The notes beneath the pieces were generated by a model. That model was not told where the DNA came from. It ran no database searches and saw only the letters and a list, made by a program, of their open reading frames with translations. Source: Gemmatimonadota bacterium (GTDB lineage: Bacteria > Gemmatimonadota > Gemmatimonadetes > Longimicrobiales > UBA6960). Taken from it: a stretch of 8,417 nt of DNA. Below are positions 5,783 through 8,417 of the stretch, piece by piece. The stretch is from NCBI GenBank assembly GCA_022564535.1, contig JADFLD010000055.1:1-8417 (forward strand), given 5' to 3'. Numbering within the stretch: the first letter of the stretch is position 1; each line of letters starts with the position of its first letter. A program made the translations under genes and the position numbers.

Positions 5783-6630
5783 CCGGGGTCGCGCTCGCGG
5801 CGATCGGGGTGACCTTGGTGGGAATGCTGCTCGGCTTGGACCGACTCGCGGGCAAGGTGGTAAAGCCGCTGCCGCTTCCGGTCGACCGTACCGTGCCCGA
5901 GCTCGGAATCGAATACGAGGATCTCACGATTCGTTCGGGGGACCGTGATCTCTCGGCGTGGCTGTTGCGTCCGTCGCAGGCCCAGCCGTTCGAACCGCTG
6001 GTCCTGCTGGCGCACGGATGGGGCGCGAACCACGGAACGGTACTCCGCCTGGCCGAACCTCTCGCCGATGTCGGACACGACGTGCTCCTCTTCGACGTTC
6101 GGGGCCACGGTAGAAACGAGCGAGTACCCTATGTGACCATTCGCCACTTCCGTGACGACCTGATGGCGGTTGCTCGCTACGCAGCCAGGCGGTTTCCCGA
6201 TCGTCAGCTCGTGCTCATCGGGCATTCGCTCGGCGGAGCGGCGGGCGTGCTCGCCGCGGCGGAAGGAGCTCCGATCGACGGCCTCGTGCTGATCGCCACA
6301 CCTTCGGATATTATGCGTATCACCGCCGAGTTTCTGACCGACAAGGGATATCCTGGTCGGCTGATCGTTGTTGGGCTACGGCCTTTTCTCTGGCGGAGGA
6401 TGCGGAGCAGCTTTCGGTCGTTTACGCCGGCTCGCCGGATTAGGGAGCTGGACCTGCCGATCCTGATGATTCAGCCCGAGCACGACGAGAGGGTTTCGAG
6501 AGACCATGCGGATCGCCTCGCAGAGGCAGCTGGAATCGAGTACCACCTGATCGCCGGCCACGACCACATCGACGTACTGTCGGCTGTCGAGACCGTCAGC
6601 CTCATCGAGGAGTTTCTCGAGGAGGTGTAG
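5779..6630 (+). CDS. Alpha/beta hydrolase with N-terminal hydrophobic segment
   Basis: This encodes a serine hydrolase of the alpha/beta fold, 283 residues if translation starts at the TTG at 5779, which overlaps the FAD subunit stop (TTGA). An AAGG at 5765-5768 could be its ribosome-binding site. The frame is open further upstream, and the ATG at 5824 is another possible start, so the N-terminus is uncertain. Residues 3-20 are hydrophobic and may anchor the protein in the membrane. The core shows the oxyanion region AHGWG (78-82), a DVRGHG strand-turn (106-111), the nucleophile elbow GHSLGG with Ser150, an acid in PEHDERV (Asp236) and a histidine in AGHDHID (His261 or His263). The triad is therefore complete. 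The substrate cannot be told; the motifs fit small esterases, lipases or acyl hydrolases. Being the last gene of the operon, it may act on a product or precursor of the molybdenum enzyme, but this is inference. Its stop lies 7 nt from the convergent downstream gene. Confidence 0.87.
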   Translation: MTGVALAAIGVTLVGMLLGLDRLAGKVVKPLPLPVDRTVPELGIEYEDLTIRSGDRDLSAWLLRPSQAQPFEPLVLLAHGWGANHGTVLRLAEPLADVGHDVLLFDVRGHGRNERVPYVTIRHFRDDLMAVARYAARRFPDRQLVLIGHSLGGAAGVLAAAEGAPIDGLVLIATPSDIMRITAEFLTDKGYPGRLIVVGLRPFLWRRMRSSFRSFTPARRIRELDLPILMIQPEHDERVSRDHADRLAEAAGIEYHLIAGHDHIDVLSAVETVSLIEEFLEEV

Positions 6631-6637
6631 AGAGCGC

Positions 6638-7111
6638 TTATCCGCCGAGCGGATCTGGGCAGTCCTCCGTCTGACGGGTGTCGGACAGTTGAGTAACCCT
6701 CCAGCCGTCCGCACCGCGCAGCAGTTCGATCGAGTTGATTCCGCAGTGCCGTGGGCCCCCGTCGAGGTAGAACGTGTAGGGCGCCCAAATCGATGCCATG
6801 TCACGGTCGACGTGTACGACCACGTCGTAGATCTGCTCGTTCCACTGGCCGCCCGACTCCCCGATGGCGGCGATCCATCCGTCGACGCCCTGAACGGCTA
6901 GCCGTGCCGGTCCGTTGCGCCTGTCGAGGACCGCGAAGCGGGCATCAGGCGCGAAGACCTCGCGCACCATGCCGGGATTGGCTGTGCGCATGCCCTCGAA
7001 TATTTGCTCGACGGCGGCCATCGGGCCGGCGTCGCCCTGCGCCACTGCCGGTGTCGGGGCCGTCGCGGCTATCAACGCGATCGCTGCGAGCGTTACTGCG
7101 TCCTTCCTCAT
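6638..7111 (-). CDS. Exported NTF2-like (SnoaL/DUF4440-type) protein
   Basis: This encodes a 157-residue protein with a Sec-type signal peptide: basic MRK, a hydrophobic Ala/Leu/Ile core and an AVA site with probable cleavage after Ala24. The mature part (about 133 residues) has the pattern of the nuclear transport factor 2 superfamily: an N-terminal helix (AVEQIFEGMRTANPGMVREVFAPDARF, with long helices split here for reading), then strands including MASIWAPYTFYLDG and a final GWRVTQLSDTR. Members are cone-shaped beta-barrel proteins used as small enzymes or ligand-binding modules, so function cannot be assigned. Cys123 and Cys151 could form a disulfide in the periplasm. A GGAG ten bases before the ATG supports the start. 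The gene converges on the hydrolase gene with only 7 nt between stop codons and no terminator hairpin visible there. It is divergent from the thioesterase gene across 149 nt. Confidence 0.82.
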   Translation of the reverse strand: MRKDAVTLAAIALIAATAPTPAVAQGDAGPMAAVEQIFEGMRTANPGMVREVFAPDARFAVLDRRNGPARLAVQGVDGWIAAIGESGGQWNEQIYDVVVHVDRDMASIWAPYTFYLDGGPRHCGINSIELLRGADGWRVTQLSDTRQTEDCPDPLGG

Positions 7112-7198
7112 TTGGGGCTACTCCGGTTGGGATAGGCGCCACGCTCGACCCATGCGATCACGGTCGCGCAGAGTGGATCCGCTCATATTCTTGCCATG

Positions 7199-7236
7199 AA
7201 AACGGGTACGGGGGAACTGCCCACCGAACCCGTTTT
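7199..7236. repeat. Inverted repeat (hairpin) in the leader of the thioesterase gene
   Basis: Perfect 9-bp arms aaaacgggt (7199-7207) and acccgtttt (7228-7236) flank a 20-nt loop that itself holds a G-run and a C-run able to pair. The right arm ends in four T, so the + strand RNA would look like a short intrinsic terminator, and symmetry gives the same appearance on the minus strand. It ends 24 nt before the thioesterase ATG, between two divergent genes, where a terminator is not expected. An operator palindrome or a leader attenuator is equally possible. No convincing -35/-10 pair was found in 7112-7260. Confidence 0.55.
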
Positions 7237-7260
7237 ACGCTGGGGGTGTACCGGACGACC

Positions 7261-7752
7261 ATGAAAGAACCTGACATGACGCCGAAGAAGCCCAGCGAGT
7301 CGGTGGCGGTCGTCGCCGAGCTGATGATGCCGCATCAGGTGAACAACCTCGGCCACATCTTCGGGGGTGAGCTCCTCTCCATGGTCGACCGGGCCGCGGC
7401 CGTGTCCGCGATGCGGCATTCGCGGTTGCCTGCCGTCACCGTCTACATCGATCGGGTGACCTTCGACGAGCCGATCTACACGGGCGAGCTCGTGACGTGC
7501 AGCGCGCGCGTGAACTTCGTCGGACGCACCTCCATGGAGATCGGCGTGCGCGTCGACGCCGAGAATCTGCTCACCGGCAACAAACGACATACGAACACCT
7601 GCCTGCTGACGTTTGTGGCGATCGATGAGAATCACCGACCCTGCCCGGTTCGTCCCCTCGATCTGTCCGATCCGGAGGACGAGCGCAGAGCCCGCGAAGG
7701 TGAGCGGCGGCGGGAGGTTCGGGAGCAGTTGGACCGAGAGTTGCAGCAGTAG
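7261..7752 (+). CDS. Acyl-CoA thioesterase, hotdog fold (YciA/ACOT family)
   Basis: This encodes a 163-residue cytoplasmic enzyme that hydrolyses acyl-CoA to free acid and CoA. A single hotdog domain covers about residues 13-125. The family signature is clear: MMPHQVNNLGHIFGG (22-36) followed by MVDRAAAVSA with the presumed catalytic Asp43, then VDR-like VYIDRVTFDEPIYTGE (61-76), the GRTSMEIGV strand (88-96) and LLTFVAID (115-122). A charged Arg/Glu-rich tail from about residue 136 to the end is probably helical and is longer than in short YciA proteins. Two ATGs are possible, 7261 and 7276; the first is kept, though neither has a strong ribosome-binding site. The gene is alone, 24 nt after an inverted repeat. 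Chain-length preference cannot be read from sequence. It lies about 0.6 kb past the end of the molybdenum hydroxylase operon, and a link to CoA-ester metabolism there is only suggestive. Confidence 0.92.
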   Translation: MKEPDMTPKKPSESVAVVAELMMPHQVNNLGHIFGGELLSMVDRAAAVSAMRHSRLPAVTVYIDRVTFDEPIYTGELVTCSARVNFVGRTSMEIGVRVDAENLLTGNKRHTNTCLLTFVAIDENHRPCPVRPLDLSDPEDERRAREGERRREVREQLDRELQQ

Positions 7753-7786
7753 GTGGGCGACAATCCGTCCCTGGCGGGGAAAAACG

Positions 7787-7803
7787 TTGCCATACCTTGC
7801 CAT
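7787..7803 (+). repeat. Direct repeat of ttgccat in the thioesterase-lipoprotein gap
   Basis: The heptamer ttgccat occurs at 7787-7793 and 7797-7803, ten bases apart, that is one helical turn. The same heptamer precedes the thioesterase at 7191-7197, and ttgcca appears again at 7832-7837. This could be a binding site on one DNA face or chance. The rest of the 116-nt gap 7753-7868 shows no clear promoter or terminator. Confidence 0.2.
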
Positions 7804-7868
7804 GGGCGTTAACCGCGGCCGAACAAGATCATTGCCAGGTCGTCCAAACCGGTCACAAGTTTCATATC

Positions 7869-8417
7869 ATGCGTAAACATTGCCCCATTGAGCGCCTTGG
7901 CCTGATCGTCGCGCTCTCCGTCCTAGTGGCGGGGTGTCAGCAGGCAGATCAGACGCTTCCGTTCGAGCTCGCGGAAGGGCAGGGTGCCACGCTTACGATC
8001 GGCACGAATGGCGGGATTATCAGCGTGCCGCCCTCATTCTCCCTCAGCTTCCCCGCGGGGGCGCTCTCCAGCTCGATCTCGGTGGAGGTCACGCCACGGA
8101 TTAGTGCCCCCTTCCCGTCGGACGCGGGGATTCCGGTTCCGGGGTCGGCGTTTGACGTTATCGTGCCGGCCGGGACGACGCTCCTGATACCGGCGCGTGT
8201 CGAGATTGCGGTGGATTCCGACCTGTTGGAGGTCGGGGCCGAGGTCCGCATGTCTATCGCGGTACTGCGCGAGGATGGCTCGGTTGTGACATTCGGTGGA
8301 ACGTACGATCTCACGAACGGTGTCCTTGCTGCAGATATCGATGAGCTGGGCCCGATCGCCGCGGTGATTTCGGCGGATGCGATTCCGCTCGATCTGGGAA
8401 CCCCGCCGACCCTCCTC
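7869..8417 (+). CDS. Lipoprotein with ZU5-like beta-sandwich region (partial, runs off the right edge)
   Basis: The frame is open from the ATG at 7869 to the window end, giving 183 residues without a stop. The start MRKHCPIERLGLIVALSV followed by the lipobox LVAGC (19-23) is a signal peptide II; Cys23 would be lipid-modified, and QQ at +2/+3 favours the outer membrane in Gram-negative cells. After it, the segment around residues 44-76 (TNGGIISVPPSF, LSFPAGALSSSISVEVTPR) resembles the ZU5-type pattern of a Gly-Gly turn, 'Pro-Ala-Gly-Ala-Leu' and alternating strands. The remainder is also beta-rich, with few charged residues. Such domains occur in large surface lipoproteins, but the role here is unknown. 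There is no clear ribosome-binding site before the ATG, so the start rests on the signal peptide. Full length and C-terminal domains are outside the window. Confidence 0.75.
   Translation, partial: MRKHCPIERLGLIVALSVLVAGCQQADQTLPFELAEGQGATLTIGTNGGIISVPPSFSLSFPAGALSSSISVEVTPRISAPFPSDAGIPVPGSAFDVIVPAGTTLLIPARVEIAVDSDLLEVGAEVRMSIAVLREDGSVVTFGGTYDLTNGVLAADIDELGPIAAVISADAIPLDLGTPPTLL

Noticed and set aside
1..8417. CRISPR arrays, tRNA or rRNA genes, transposases or insertion-sequence ends
   Set aside because: None seen on reading both strands: no regularly spaced repeats, no tRNA-like arms, no transposase-like protein.

Overview
The window is high-GC bacterial DNA with densely packed genes. The cell is probably Gram-negative: it has a lipobox lipoprotein, a Sec-type exported NTF2-fold protein and a membrane-anchored amidase-like protein. 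The combination of a bacilliredoxin, a DUF1460 protein and 4-hydroxybenzoyl-CoA-reductase-like genes would fit a Gemmatimonadota- or Acidobacteriota-like organism. That placement is a guess from gene content; no marker gene is present.

Layout. Positions 1-111 hold the 3' end of an unidentified gene, possibly a SAM-dependent methyltransferase. A BrxA/BrxB-family bacilliredoxin (312-740, minus strand) follows and is divergent from the main operon. The operon (889-6630, plus strand) has five genes: the [2Fe-2S] subunit of a molybdenum hydroxylase (889-1392), its large molybdopterin subunit (1433-3859), a DUF1460 NlpC/P60-like protein with an N-terminal membrane segment (3856-4794), the FAD subunit (4796-5782) and an alpha/beta hydrolase (5779-6630). 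The last four are joined by 4-nt overlaps or a 1-nt gap, so they are very probably one transcript with translational coupling. A minus-strand exported NTF2/SnoaL-like protein (6638-7111) converges on the operon end. An acyl-CoA thioesterase (7261-7752) is divergent from it. A lipoprotein gene (7869 onward) runs off the right edge.

Main interest. The FAD subunit carries the cysteine-rich insertion that in 4-hydroxybenzoyl-CoA reductase binds an additional [4Fe-4S] cluster. Together with the large subunit, this makes the enzyme look like a 4-hydroxybenzoyl-CoA-reductase-type complex rather than a plain xanthine or CO dehydrogenase. A cell-wall-type DUF1460 gene sits between two subunit genes and is coupled on both sides, which is unexpected. 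The substrate is not proven by sequence. No molybdenum-cofactor maturation gene (XdhC/CoxF or cytidylyltransferase type) lies in the window.

Gene-free stretches are all short: 112-311, 741-888, 1393-1432, 7112-7260 and 7753-7868. The inverted or direct repeats seen in them are listed separately.
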